DNA from: Brevibacterium spongiae
GTDB lineage: Bacteria; Actinomycetota; Actinomycetes; Actinomycetales; Brevibacteriaceae
Reading direction: 5' to 3'
Length of the DNA stretch: 64,000 nucleotides
Assembly: GCF_026168515.1 (NCBI RefSeq)
Contig: NZ_CP093443.1
Span: 496,001 to 560,000, forward strand
Part shown: positions 16,027 through 25,261 of the stretch, piece by piece
How positions within the stretch are numbered: position 1 is the stretch's first letter
How the letters are laid out: every line of letters starts with the position of its first letter
The notes under the pieces: generated by a model
Told to the model about the DNA's origin: nothing
Database searches by the model: none
What the model saw: the letters and a program-made list of their open reading frames with translations, nothing else
Made by a program: the position numbers and the translations under genes

Positions 16027-19000
16027 TCAACGGCGCGGTTCCAGCCCCCATCCCCAGGCGAGGAGTTCGGCCAGCGACACGCCGTCGGCTGTGGAGAGAT
16101 CCGTGATCTGGGTCCGGCACGAATAGCCGTCGGCAAGCACCACCTGCAGCGCCGAATCCTCACCCGCCGCCACGTCTTCGCGGGGCTGTGCTGCAACCGT
16201 CCGCTTCGGCCGCGCGTTCTGCTCTCGCCGCGACGCCTGCTCCCGCCGCGCGTCCTGCTTCCGCAGTGCGGGCAGCAGAGCCACCTCGGCCACGGCGACC
16301 GAAGTCTCATAGTGGCCGTCCTCGACACCGAAGTTCCCGGCCAGTCCGCAACAGCCGCCGAGGAACTCGGTGCTCGCTCCGGATCTGGCCAACAGCTCCT
16401 TGTCAGCCGCGTTGCCGAAGATCGCCGACTGGTGGCAGTGCGGCTGCACAAGCGCCTCGACGCCGGAGAGATCCGGCAGTTCGGCGCCGATGCTCAGCAG
16501 ATACTGCGCGAGGGTCTGCACGCGCTCGGCCACACGGTTCGAGGCATCATCGGCCAGCAGCTTGCGCGAATCGTCCTTGAGCGTGGCCAGGCACGAGGGT
16601 TCGACACCGATGATCGGCACATCACCCGTGGCATCGAGAGCAGTGATCGTCTCAGAGAGATTCGCCTTCGCCGCATCGAGCTGTCCGGTCGAGATGAGCG
16701 GCAGGCCGCAGCACACGGTCTGGTCGATGACCCGCACGCGCACTCCGGCACGCTCAAGCACGGCCACGGCCGCAGCGAGGATGCGCGGGGCGAAGTGGTT
16801 CGACCACGAATCGGCGAACAGCACCACCTCGGCGGTCGGGCGCGCACCGGCCGCTCCCGTCTGCGACTCAGCACCTGACAGTGCCCCGCCTGCCGACCGC
16901 GCGGGCGAATCCGACTCCGCCCGCGCCTCGGCGGTGGTCGTCCACCACTTCCGGAACGTCGTGGCCGCGAACTGCGGAATCGAGCGGCGGACGTCGATGC
17001 CGGCCATCCTCTTGGCCAGCGTCGTCAGCCCCGGCAGTCCCGACACCCGGTTGAGCACCGGTGCCACAGGTGTGACCAGGCGCGCGAGCTGGGGCAGGAA
17101 TCCGAGCGAGTAGTGCTTCATCGGCCGCACCTTGCCCTTATAGGACTGGTAGAGCACCTCGGCCTTGTACGTCGACATGTCCGTGCCGGTCGGGCACTCG
17201 GCCCCGCAGGCCTTGCACGACAGACACAGATCGAGGGCCTCGTGGACTTCGGGGGAGTCCCAGCGGGGTTCGAGCAGATCCCCGGACACCATCTCCTGCA
17301 GAACCCGTGCGCGCCCCCGCGTGGAATGCCGTTCATCGCGCGTGGCTTGGTAGGACGGGCACATGGTCCCGCCGCTCGCGGCGGAATCCGCTCGGCACTT
17401 GCCGACGCCGGTGCACCGGTGCACAGCCGAGGCGAAGCCTGCGGATTCTCCCTCATAGGCCATTGCCAAGGTCCCCGGCAGCTCCTGCCGCAGCGGCAGC
17501 TGAGTGAGCCGGAGCGATTCGTTGAGGGCGTCCGGGTCGACGATGACGCCCGGATTGAGCAGATGCTGTGGGTCGAAAAGTGCCTTGACCTGGGAGAACA
17601 GGTCGAGCGCTGCCGGGGTGTACATAAGGCTGAGCAGCTCGGAACGGGCCCGGCCGTCGCCGTGCTCCCCGGAGACAGACCCGCCGTGCCGGGCCACGAG
17701 CTTCGTGGCCGCGACCATGAAGTCGCGCATCACCTGCGGACCGTTCGGGTCCTCGAGCGGGAAGTCCACACGCATGTGCAGACAGCCGTCACCGAAGTGC
17801 CCATAGGGAATGCCCCACAGCCCGTGCTCGTCGAGGAGCTCCATGAGGTCGTGCAGATAATCGCCGAGGTGGTCGACCGGGACCGCGGAATCCTCCCATC
17901 CCGCGTGCGCATCGCGCCCGTCCGGAGTCCGCGAGACCAGACCCGCACCGTCGGCGCGGATCGCCCACACCTCGGCGGCGGCCCCCGCGTCGAGGACCGC
18001 AGAGTCCAACGACTTCGATTCGGCGATGAGGCGCTGAGTCTCCTGCGTCAGAGCGGATTCGTCCTCACCGGTGAGTTCGACGACGAGCCAGCCCGCGCCC
18101 TCGGGAAGTGTCGGAACCGCCTCGGCGCCCTTGGTCTCGATGACCCGATCGAGCATCCGCGAGTCGAGGCCCTCGCAGGCGGCGACGGGGAAATCGCGCA
18201 GCAGCGGCGCATCGTGGGCGGCCGCGACCATGTCCGCATAGCCGAGCACCACCGCCGAGGTGAAACTCGGCTCCCTGACCAGACGCATCTTCGCAGCGAG
18301 GACGACGCCCCAGGTCCCCTCGGTGCCGGCGAAGGCGCGGCGGACGTCGAATCCGTTCTCCGGCAGGAGGGACTCGAGCCCGTACCCGGATACCTGTCGG
18401 GAGAACGTGCCGAAGTTCGTGCGGATCGTGCCGAGGTTCGCGGCGACGAGTTCGTGCAGGCGCGGAAAGACCTCCGCGGCGTCCGAGTCATCGAGGGTGA
18501 CGACAGTGCCGTCGATGAGCATGACCTTGAGCGCAAGGACATTGTCGCCGGTGCGCCCGTAGCCGAGAGCTCGCGGCCCGCAGGCGTTGTTGCCGATCAT
18601 CCCGCCGATCGTGCAGCGGGTGTGCGTCGACGGATCGGGACCGAAGCGCAGACCATGAGGTCTGGCTTGTTTCTGCAGGTGGGCATGGACGCACCCGGCT
18701 TCAACCCAGGCCGATCCTGCGTCCGGGTCGAGGTCGAGGACGGCATTCATATGGAGAGAGAAGTCGAGGACGATTCCGCGACCGATCGCATTGCCGGCGA
18801 TCGAGGTGCCTGCCCCGCGGCTGGTGATGGGCACACCGAGGCGACGTGCAATCGCCAGGACGGAGCGCACCTCCTCCTCATCGTGTGGGAAGACCACTGC
18901 GGCGGGCACGAGGCGGAACAGAGAGGCGTCCGAGGAATAGGCGGCACGGTCAGTGTCATCGATGCTGAAATCGCGGATGCCTGCTGCACGGAACTCGGCT

Positions 19001-19086
19001 GCCAGAGTGGAGGGAAGCGTCATCGTGGACCCGTCTGCGTCGACGGTCGCCCGATTCGCACCGGTGAGATGGGCCATAGTCGTCAT
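16027..19086 (-). CDS. FAD-linked oxidase fused to Fe-S and CCG domains (D-2-hydroxyacid dehydrogenase, YdiJ/Dld-like)
   Basis: A 1019-residue three-part respiratory-type dehydrogenase, probably oxidising a D-2-hydroxy acid such as D-lactate or D-2-hydroxyglutarate. Residues about 65-200 form the FAD-binding domain (VVFPHDEEEVRSVLAIARR, ITSRGAGTSIAGNA). The FAD-oxidase C domain follows to about 520 (HMRVDFPLEDPNG, GGSVSGEHGDG). Two ferredoxin-type Cys clusters lie at about 560-650 (CTGVGKCR...CPSY, CLSCKACGAECP). Two CCG motifs near the C-terminus (VCCGLPL, GGCCGLAGNFG) resemble those of GlcF/LutA. The stretch around residue 950 is Arg/Gln-rich. Substrate is inferred from family only. It ends 16 bp from a 14-mer repeat copy. 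Confidence 0.9.
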   Translation of the reverse strand: MTTMAHLTGANRATVDADGSTMTLPSTLAAEFRAAGIRDFSIDDTDRAAYSSDASLFRLVPAAVVFPHDEEEVRSVLAIARRLGVPITSRGAGTSIAGNAIGRGIVLDFSLHMNAVLDLDPDAGSAWVEAGCVHAHLQKQARPHGLRFGPDPSTHTRCTIGGMIGNNACGPRALGYGRTGDNVLALKVMLIDGTVVTLDDSDAAEVFPRLHELVAANLGTIRTNFGTFSRQVSGYGLESLLPENGFDVRRAFAGTEGTWGVVLAAKMRLVREPSFTSAVVLGYADMVAAAHDAPLLRDFPVAACEGLDSRMLDRVIETKGAEAVPTLPEGAGWLVVELTGEDESALTQETQRLIAESKSLDSAVLDAGAAAEVWAIRADGAGLVSRTPDGRDAHAGWEDSAVPVDHLGDYLHDLMELLDEHGLWGIPYGHFGDGCLHMRVDFPLEDPNGPQVMRDFMVAATKLVARHGGSVSGEHGDGRARSELLSLMYTPAALDLFSQVKALFDPQHLLNPGVIVDPDALNESLRLTQLPLRQELPGTLAMAYEGESAGFASAVHRCTGVGKCRADSAASGGTMCPSYQATRDERHSTRGRARVLQEMVSGDLLEPRWDSPEVHEALDLCLSCKACGAECPTGTDMSTYKAEVLYQSYKGKVRPMKHYSLGFLPQLARLVTPVAPVLNRVSGLPGLTTLAKRMAGIDVRRSIPQFAATTFRKWWTTTAEARAESDSPARSAGGALSGAESQTGAAGARPTAEVVLFADSWSNHFAPRILAAAVAVLERAGVRVRVIDQTVCCGLPLISTGQLDAAKANLSETITALDATGDVPIIGVEPSCLATLKDDSRKLLADDASNRVAERVQTLAQYLLSIGAELPDLSGVEALVQPHCHQSAIFGNAADKELLARSGASTEFLGGCCGLAGNFGVEDGHYETSVAVAEVALLPALRKQDARREQASRREQNARPKRTVAAQPREDVAAGEDSALQVVLADGYSCRTQITDLSTADGVSLAELLAWGWGLEPRR

Positions 19087-19333
19087 GTCCGCATTGTGCC
19101 ACTTGGGTTGCCGAAACAGCGAGACATTCCACCCCTGGTCGGGATCCGCACAGTCATCGTTCAGAGCGGTTGAACGTTATCGATTCGTTATCACTCAAGC
19201 TCAGAACGGCTCCCGATCGAACCCTGAGTTCCTTTATCCGGGAATTCTTGGTGTATTGACATATTCGTGGTATCTAATGGGACTACACCAATTCGTGGCA
19301 ACGGGCCACTACATGAATGCAAGGGAAGAAACC

Positions 19334-19588
19334 ATGTCTCGTCGAGCTCGTGAATTGACAGTCGATCAGGCCGCATTAGTCGGAGCGGTCCGAAAGGTTG
19401 CGCGGCAGCGATCGAAAATCAACACCGACTACGTGATGGCGATCCTGCGCGCACGCGAAGAGGGTGCGACTTTCGGTGCGATCGCCGAGGCGGCCGGCAC
19501 TTCGTCTCAGGCCGTGCAGGAGATCGTGCGCAGGCACGGTCCCGTCAAGCGCAGCGAACCGAAGGCGGAGGTCGCGGACCCCGTCTGA
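19334..19588 (+). CDS. Small helix-turn-helix-like protein
   Basis: A basic 84-residue protein. Its C-terminal half looks like a resolvase/sigma-type helix-turn-helix (MAILRAREEGATFGAIAEAA, TSSQAVQEIVRRHG), so it probably binds DNA; targets are unknown. ATG 19334 follows the ribosome site GGGAAGAAACC. An in-frame ATG at 19313 is possible but poorly placed. A TTGACA hexamer lies at 19256-19261 upstream, without an equally clear -10. A strong hairpin follows at 19654. It is divergent from the dehydrogenase gene. Confidence 0.7.
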   Translation: MSRRARELTVDQAALVGAVRKVARQRSKINTDYVMAILRAREEGATFGAIAEAAGTSSQAVQEIVRRHGPVKRSEPKAEVADPV

Positions 19589-19653
19589 TCCCCGAATCCT
19601 AGGGGCGGAGAAGTGATTCTCAGTCCCAGGGACGTTGATTCTTCCCGCGCCGA

Positions 19654-19698
19654 CACAAGGGCGGTGGCCCATCGAAGTGATGGGTCACCGCCCTTGTG
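19654..19698. terminator. Hairpin terminator
   Basis: CACAAGGGCGGTG (19654-19666) pairs with CACCGCCCTTGTG (19686-19698), and CCCATC/GATGGG extends the stem inward to the loop GAAGT with one G-T pair. It lies 66 bp behind the small HTH-like gene. Confidence 0.8.
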
Positions 19699-20101
19699 CA
19701 TTCCATGAGTGAATCGTGTCCGCTGCATGCTCGATTTTCCTCACTCGATCGGCATCTGGAAATATGCTCGATCCGACAATGCGGCAGATAGGTGCAGAAA
19801 TAGGCGAAACGGTTACCTTCTACACCGAAAAGCCTTGTTTCGAATCCGTCGGCTACATGAAGAGAAGAGTCTCGATTCGAAGCGTTCATCAGGGTGCCCG
19901 CCAAAGACTTTCGGGACTCGGATTCCTGTCATGAGAGATGGTTCGCAGCCGCCTCACTGCGGCTTAGATACAAGAACGACACACTCGGCGCAGTATTGCA
20001 GTCTTGTTACAGGAAAGTCGGCTGGTGCTGTCGGTGTGGACGGGCACGGGTGGGCATGGACGTCCGGGCGAGAGGGCGAAACTCTTGTCTAGAGTGGCGG
20101 T
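19699..20101. other. 403-bp stretch without a supported gene
   Basis: Lower G+C than the neighbours, with only short unsupported open frames and no family sequence. At its right end TAGAGT (20090-20095) lies 6 bp before the ATG of the next gene, which could be the -10 of a leaderless transcript; no convincing -35 was seen. Confidence 0.5.
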
Positions 20102-21103
20102 ATGAACTCCGAGCCCGAATCGCTGCCCGCTGAGATCGTTGACCTGCCCCTCATCCGCATCGCCGCCGACCTCTCTGCCATGGCCTGGGAGCAGATGCTC
20201 GCGTGGAGGCCGCTGCTGGGGTCGAGTCTGGATGCGCGCGTGGTCGATACGAAGACCTCGCCGAACGACCTGGTGACCCGGGCCGATGCGCAGATCGAAG
20301 CGCTGGTCCGCGGGTACCTCTTGAAGGTGAGGCCGCAGGACCTCATGGTCGGGGAGGAAGGAGCGGCGGCGCTCGACCCGGTCGAGTTCTTCTCAGCAGA
20401 GCTTCTCGGACGGCTTCATGCCTACGATGCCGAGGCGGGGTCACTCATCGACCTCAGTGACGACGGCCCGGTGCTTGAATGGCATGTCGACCCCATCGAC
20501 GGAACCGTGAACTATGTCCGCAACATCGAACACCACGCCTTCTCCGTCGGCGTCTGCGAACAGGCGACCGCCGAACCCGGGGCGACCGCCGAGCCCGGGG
20601 CGGTTCCCGAGCCCGGACTCGGGCAGGGTCGCTGGCGCATCGGCCTCGTCGCCTCACCCGGACTCGACGCCACATGGCTGGCGGCCGAGGGGCGCGGCGC
20701 GTACCGCGTCGAGGGCTGCCTGACCGATCATGATGACGCCGCCTCGGCGACGATCCCTGCGCGCAGACTGCGCGGCACCCCGTCCGGACTGTCCGGGCGG
20801 TTGCTCGCAACTGGGTTCGCCTACACCGGCGACAACCGAGGACCGCAGCTCGCCAAGCTCGAGAACCTCATGAGCGGCTACGACGACCTGAGGCGCTGCG
20901 GTTCGGCCGCCATCGACCTGTGCATGGTCGCCGAGGGGCGCGTCAACGGCTACGCCGAGCGAGGCCTGGGCATCTACGACTACGCGGGCGGAGCGGTCAT
21001 CGTAGAAGAGGCCGGACTCAAGGTCAGCCGCGGAGGGGCGGGCGGCCCGACCGCTGCGGCTGACACCCAGGCCGAGGTCGACCGCCTCGTCGCGGCCATC
21101 TGA
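20102..21103 (+). CDS. Inositol-monophosphatase-family phosphatase
   Basis: A 333-residue Mg-dependent sugar/inositol phosphatase-fold enzyme. The metal-binding signature is WHVDPIDGTVNYVRN (about residues 129-143), with the earlier Glu in MVGEEG and the C-terminal motif GSAAIDLCMVAEGRVNGY...GIYDYAGG. In actinobacteria this family includes inositol-1-phosphatase, fructose-1,6-bisphosphatase-like and histidinol-phosphatase (HisN) enzymes; the sequence does not decide among them. After the signature the protein carries a short Pro/Glu/Gly repeat (TAEPGATAEPGAVPEPG) that lengthens a loop. There is no ribosome site, so it is probably leaderless. Confidence 0.85.
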   Translation: MNSEPESLPAEIVDLPLIRIAADLSAMAWEQMLAWRPLLGSSLDARVVDTKTSPNDLVTRADAQIEALVRGYLLKVRPQDLMVGEEGAAALDPVEFFSAELLGRLHAYDAEAGSLIDLSDDGPVLEWHVDPIDGTVNYVRNIEHHAFSVGVCEQATAEPGATAEPGAVPEPGLGQGRWRIGLVASPGLDATWLAAEGRGAYRVEGCLTDHDDAASATIPARRLRGTPSGLSGRLLATGFAYTGDNRGPQLAKLENLMSGYDDLRRCGSAAIDLCMVAEGRVNGYAERGLGIYDYAGGAVIVEEAGLKVSRGGAGGPTAAADTQAEVDRLVAAI

Positions 21104-21186
21104 GTCAGCCCCCGTGCAAGCTTGGGCCAGCTCACCAGCAGCCATCTGAACCAGCCCACGAGGGGTCTCAACCACATCACTGCAGA

Positions 21187-21207
21187 TGTGATGCAGTTAA
21201 CATCACA
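21187..21207. promoter_or_regulatory. Inverted repeat upstream of the siderophore operon
   Basis: TGTGATG and CATCACA are separated by 7 bp. It may be an operator or a weak terminator behind the phosphatase gene. The spacing does not fit a CRP/GlxR site. Confidence 0.4.
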
Positions 21208-21226
21208 CTTTTCTGCCGTTATTCGG

Positions 21227-21245
21227 AAAGCATAGGCTAAGCTTA
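21227..21245 (+). promoter_or_regulatory. Iron box before the siderophore importer
   Basis: AAAGCATAGGCTAAGCTTA matches the DtxR/IdeR-type consensus TTAGGTTAGGCTAACCTAA at 13 of 19 positions, including the central TAGGCTAA. It lies 55 bp before the lipoprotein start. Iron-dependent repression of the importer is therefore likely. Confidence 0.7.
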
Positions 21246-21300
21246 CTTTCAGTGTGCGCACACGGTTTTCTCATCCGTTCATTCCTGGAAGTAGGACCCT

Positions 21301-22290
21301 ATGGTTTCGACTCGCCTTCAACTGAGCGCCCTGGCAGGCGTCGTCGCTCTGACCCTGGCTGGCTGCGGCTCCGCTGAATCCGATTCGGCGCAGGCCGAGG
21401 ACTCCGGTGCCGCCATCGAGGTCGAAGACAACAACGGCAAGCAGTCCGTCGTCTCGCCTCCGCAGTCCGTCGTCGCCACCGACAATCGCACCTTCGAAAC
21501 CCTTGCCGATTGGGACATCGAGCTCAGCGCCGGAGCCGTGTCTCTGATGAGCGAGGACCTCGACTATACGAAGGACGACTCGATCCTCGACCTCGGCAGC
21601 CACCGTGAGCCCGACCTCGAGAAGGTCGTCGAGGCCAAGCCGGACCTCATCGTCAACGGCCAGCGATTCGCCCAGTTCCATGACGATCTGGCCAAGCTCG
21701 CCCCCGACGCGACCGTGCTCGAACTCGATCCCCGCGACGGCGAGGATTTCGACGCCGAACTGCGCCGCCAGACCACCGTGCTCGGCGAGGTCTTCGGCAA
21801 GCAGGGTGAGGCGAAGAAGCTCATCGAGGACTTCGACGCCTCCATCGAACGCGCCAAGGCCGCCTACGACGGCGATGACAAGGCCATGGGTCTGATCACC
21901 TCGGCCGGCGACATCGGCTACGCCGCACCATCGGTCGGCCGCACGGTCGGACCCGTCTTCGACATCCTCGGCCTCACCCCGGCCCTCGAGGTCGAAGAGG
22001 GCAGCGAAGACCACCAGGGTGACGACATCTCCGTCGAAGCCATCGCGAAGTCGAACCCGGAACTCATGGTCGTCCTCGACCGCGACGCCTCCTTCGCCCC
22101 CGAAGAGCGGGAGAAGGGCTCGGCTCCGGCCGCCGAGGTGCTCGAAGACTCCGAGGCGCTGGAGGACGTCCCCGCGATCAAGGACGACAAGATCGTCTAC
22201 TTCCCCGAGGACACCTACCTCAACGAAGGCATCCAGACGTACACCGAGTTCTTCAACGACTTCGCAGACAAGCTCGAAGAACAGAAGTGA
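21301..22290 (+). CDS. Siderophore-binding lipoprotein of an ABC importer
   Basis: A 329-residue class III solute-binding protein anchored to the outer face of the membrane. The signal peptide ends in the lipobox LAGC with the lipidated Cys at residue 22. The mature part has the FeuA/CeuE/YclQ-like pattern: SVVATDNRTFETLADWDIELSAGAV, SHREPDLEKVVEAKPDLIV, YVYFPEDTYLN-like end. It binds a ferric siderophore, probably catecholate-type given the YclQ-like context, and passes it to the two permeases downstream. Its stop overlaps the first permease start. Confidence 0.88.
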   Translation: MVSTRLQLSALAGVVALTLAGCGSAESDSAQAEDSGAAIEVEDNNGKQSVVSPPQSVVATDNRTFETLADWDIELSAGAVSLMSEDLDYTKDDSILDLGSHREPDLEKVVEAKPDLIVNGQRFAQFHDDLAKLAPDATVLELDPRDGEDFDAELRRQTTVLGEVFGKQGEAKKLIEDFDASIERAKAAYDGDDKAMGLITSAGDIGYAAPSVGRTVGPVFDILGLTPALEVEEGSEDHQGDDISVEAIAKSNPELMVVLDRDASFAPEEREKGSAPAAEVLEDSEALEDVPAIKDDKIVYFPEDTYLNEGIQTYTEFFNDFADKLEEQK

Positions 22291-23402
22291 TGACCCTCGC
22301 CGAGGCGGCCCGACGTCGGAGATCCGGAGCACAGGTGGCTGCGTCATCGGCTCCGGCCCGACCGGGGGCAGCGAATCCTGCCCGACCGGGGACGGAGGAA
22401 TCGTCCCAGCCGGGGACGGCGAATCCGTCCCCGCGTGGGGCCGCCTCGGCGAAGGGACGACTCTTCGGATGGCCGCTGCTGCTGGGCATCCTCGGGGTCG
22501 CAGGCCTCCTCGCCCTCTCCCTGTTCACCGGCGTCTACGACGTCTTCGGCGGTGACGGCGGGGCGCAGATGTTCCAGATCACGCGGATCCCGCGCACCAT
22601 CGCCCTCGTCCTCGCCGGAGCTGCGATGGCGATGTGCGGGCTCGTCATGCAGCTGCTCACGCAGAACCGCTTCGTCGAACCGACGACGACGGGCACCACC
22701 GAATGGGCGGGCCTCGGGCTCATGCTCACCGTCATCATCTACCCCGATGCCTCGATCGCGGCACGCATGGTCGGGGCGATCATCGCCGCTTTCATCGGCA
22801 CGCTCGTGTTCTTCGTCTTCCTCCGCCGCGTCTCGCTGAAGTCCTCGCTCATCGTTCCCATCGTCGGAATCATGCTCGGTGCCGTCGTCGGCGCCGTATC
22901 GACATTCATCGCCGTGCGGACCGACATGCTCCAATCGCTGGGCATCTGGTTCGCGGGCAGCTTCACCTCGATCCTGCGCGGCCAGTACGAGACTCTGTGG
23001 ATCGTCGCGGCCGTCGTCGTCGCCATCTTCATCCTTGCCGACCGTTTCACCGTGGCGGGTCTCGGCAAAGAGATCGCCACGAACGTCGGTCTCAATTACA
23101 ACCAGATCGTGCTGCTGGGCACCGTGTTCGTCGCCGTCGCCACCGGCGTGGTCACCGTCGTCGTCGGCAACCTGCCGTTCCTCGGGCTCATCGTGCCCAA
23201 TATCGTCTCCCTCATCCGCGGCGACGACCTGCGCTCGAACCTGCCCTGGGTGTGCCTGCTGGGCATCGCTATCGTCACCGTCTGCGACCTCATCGGCCGC
23301 CTCATCGTCATGCCCTTCGAAGTGCCCGTCTCGCTCATCCTCGGCGTCGTCGGTGCGGCAGTGTTCGTCGCCCTGCTGCTGCGCCAGCGGAAGGTCGGGT
23401 GA
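22290..23402 (+). CDS. FecCD-family siderophore permease, subunit 1
   Basis: A 370-residue integral membrane subunit with about nine hydrophobic segments. Family segments include QITRIPRTIALVLAGAAMAM, MQLLTQNRFVEPTTTGTTEW and the cytoplasmic loop GLGKEIATNVGLNYNQIV, ending FEVPVSLILGVVGAAVFVALL. It forms the translocation channel with the next gene product. The start may be ATG 22290 or GTG 22287; both overlap the lipoprotein stop. The first about 50 residues are an unusual Pro/Ala/Gly/Ser-rich extension made of short repeats (RPGAANPARPGT) and contain the 14-mer repeat at DNA level. Confidence 0.9.
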   Translation: MTLAEAARRRRSGAQVAASSAPARPGAANPARPGTEESSQPGTANPSPRGAASAKGRLFGWPLLLGILGVAGLLALSLFTGVYDVFGGDGGAQMFQITRIPRTIALVLAGAAMAMCGLVMQLLTQNRFVEPTTTGTTEWAGLGLMLTVIIYPDASIAARMVGAIIAAFIGTLVFFVFLRRVSLKSSLIVPIVGIMLGAVVGAVSTFIAVRTDMLQSLGIWFAGSFTSILRGQYETLWIVAAVVVAIFILADRFTVAGLGKEIATNVGLNYNQIVLLGTVFVAVATGVVTVVVGNLPFLGLIVPNIVSLIRGDDLRSNLPWVCLLGIAIVTVCDLIGRLIVMPFEVPVSLILGVVGAAVFVALLLRQRKVG

Positions 23403-24509
23403 ATGAGCATGCGTGCGAAGGACGACACCGGTCAGGTTACAGACGTACGGGAAGGGGAGCCGCCTCGGCGAGAGGCGGAGCGTTCGCATCATCGGTCGGG
23501 ACAGCCGTCGCGGAACTCCGGACCGCTGCCGACGGCGAAGTCGGTGCGCAGGTATTGGACGATCATCATCGTCCTCGCGGTCGCCTCGGCGGGGATCGCT
23601 CTGGGCATCCTGGCCTGGGACAATCCGATGCCGATCACCGACCCCGGTTTCTGGCTGATCGCGCAGCTGCGGCTGACGAACCTCGTCGTCATCGCCATGG
23701 TCGCACTCTGCCAGTCCTTCGCCACGGTCGCCTTCCAGACCGTGACGAACAACCGGATCATCACGCCGTCGATCATGGGATTCGAGTCCCTCTACGTGGC
23801 GATCCAGACCTCGGCGATGTACTTCTTCGGGGTCACCGCGATCGTCGAGCTCAAGGGACTCGTGCCCTTCGTCGTCCAGCTGGGCCTCATGGTCGGTCTG
23901 TCGCTTGCCCTCTATGGATGGCTGCTGTCGGGGCGGCACTCGTCGGTGGCGCTCATGCTGCTCATCGGCGTCGTCATCGGCGGGGGACTGGGCTCGGTGG
24001 CGACGTTCATGCAGCGGACGCTCACGCCGAGCGAATTCGACATTCTCTCCGCACGCCTGTTCGGGTCGATCTCGAACTCGGATGCGAGCTACCTGCCGGT
24101 CTCCATCCCGCTGTGCCTGTTCGCCTGTCTCGGCCTCTACCTGTGCTCTTCGCGGTTAAACGTGCTGGCGCTGGGCCGAGACATGACGAGCAACCTGGGG
24201 CTGAACTTCAAGGGCGAGCTGCTCAAGGTCCTCTTCTTCGTCTCCATCCTCATGGCCGTGTCCGTGTCGATGATCGGGCCGATGGTCTTCCTCGGATTCC
24301 TCGTCGCGATGCTCGCCTACCAGTTCGCAGACACCTTCGACCACAAGCGGCTCTTCCCGATGGCCGCGCTCATCGGGTTTGTCGTCCTCGGTGGTGCGTA
24401 CTTCGTCATGAAGAACATCTTCTACGCAGAAGGCGTCGTGTCGATCATCATCGAGATCGTCGGCGGCGGCGCCTTCCTGCTCGTCATTCTGCGAAAGGGG
24501 CGCCTGTGA
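23403..24509 (+). CDS. FecCD-family siderophore permease, subunit 2
   Basis: A 368-residue membrane permease, partner of the previous subunit (YclO-like). Recognisable parts are QLRLTNLVVIAMVALCQSFA, FQTVTNNRIITPSIMGFESLY, LNVLALGRDMTSNLGLNFKG and GPMVFLGFLVAMLAYQFADT. The N-terminal 50 residues are charged and variable and carry a copy of the 14-mer motif at 23460. It follows the first permease by 0 bp and overlaps the ATPase start, so the operon is tightly coupled. Confidence 0.9.
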   Translation: MSMRAKDDTGQVTDVREGEPPRREAERSHHRSGQPSRNSGPLPTAKSVRRYWTIIIVLAVASAGIALGILAWDNPMPITDPGFWLIAQLRLTNLVVIAMVALCQSFATVAFQTVTNNRIITPSIMGFESLYVAIQTSAMYFFGVTAIVELKGLVPFVVQLGLMVGLSLALYGWLLSGRHSSVALMLLIGVVIGGGLGSVATFMQRTLTPSEFDILSARLFGSISNSDASYLPVSIPLCLFACLGLYLCSSRLNVLALGRDMTSNLGLNFKGELLKVLFFVSILMAVSVSMIGPMVFLGFLVAMLAYQFADTFDHKRLFPMAALIGFVVLGGAYFVMKNIFYAEGVVSIIIEIVGGGAFLLVILRKGRL

Positions 24510-25261
24510 TCACGCTCGAATCGGTCCGCAAGTCCTACAGCGACGACGTGTCGATCGGACCAGTCGATCTGCAGATTCCGGCCGGGGGAGTCACCGCGCT
24601 GGTCGGTCCCAACGGTGCGGGAAAATCGACGCTGCTGACGATGATCGGTCGGCTGCTCGGACTGGATGCTGGGACGATCTCGGTGGCCGGGTACGACGTG
24701 AGCTCGACGAAGTCGAAGGATCTGGCGAAGATCGTGTCCATTCTGCGCCAGGAGAACCACTTCATCACCCGACTGACGATCCGGCAGCTCGTCGGATTCG
24801 GTCGCTTCCCCCATTCGAAGGGGCGACTGACGACGGTCGATGAGGAAGTCATTTCGCAGGCGATCGACTTCCTTGAGCTTGGCGAGTTGGAGAACCGGTT
24901 CATCGACGAGCTCTCCGGCGGACAGCGGCAACGGGCCTATGTGGCGATGGTATTGGCCCAGGACACCGACTACGTGCTTCTCGACGAACCGCTGAACAAC
25001 CTCGATATGAAGCGGTCCGTGCAGATGATGCAGCACCTGCGCCGAGCGGCCGCCGAGATGGGCCGAACCATCGTCATCGTCCTCCACGACATCAATTTCG
25101 CCGGCCACTACGCCGACCACATCTGCGCGGTCAAAGACGGAGCGATCGTCGAATTCGGAACACCGGACGAGATCATGACCAGCGAGGTGCTGTCCAGGGT
25201 GTTCGACACCCCCGTCGACGTCATCGACGGTCCACGCGGTCCGCTGGCTGTGTACTACTGA
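24506..25261 (+). CDS. Siderophore importer ATP-binding protein
   Basis: A 251-residue ABC ATPase that powers ferric-siderophore uptake. Walker A GPNGAGKST lies near residue 34, the signature LSGGQRQRA near 135, Walker B YVLLDEP near 153, and the switch His in IVLHDINFA. I chose the GTG at 24506, which overlaps the preceding stop (GTGA). The protein starts there with ITLESVRKSYSD, the first strand of the fold. It ends the four-gene operon led by the lipoprotein. Confidence 0.93.
   Translation: MITLESVRKSYSDDVSIGPVDLQIPAGGVTALVGPNGAGKSTLLTMIGRLLGLDAGTISVAGYDVSSTKSKDLAKIVSILRQENHFITRLTIRQLVGFGRFPHSKGRLTTVDEEVISQAIDFLELGELENRFIDELSGGQRQRAYVAMVLAQDTDYVLLDEPLNNLDMKRSVQMMQHLRRAAAEMGRTIVIVLHDINFAGHYADHICAVKDGAIVEFGTPDEIMTSEVLSRVFDTPVDVIDGPRGPLAVYY

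Noticed and set aside
17113..19173. 686-codon plus-strand open frame opposite the FAD/Fe-S dehydrogenase
   Set aside because: The minus strand carries FAD, Fe-S and CCG motifs in order; the plus frame shows none.
21187..21207. CRP/GlxR-type site
   Set aside because: Half sites TGTGA/TCACA are 11 bp apart rather than 6.
22634..24505. Plus-strand open frame joined upstream of the siderophore ATPase
   Set aside because: Arg/His-rich shadow of the two permeases. The ATPase starts at GTG 24506.
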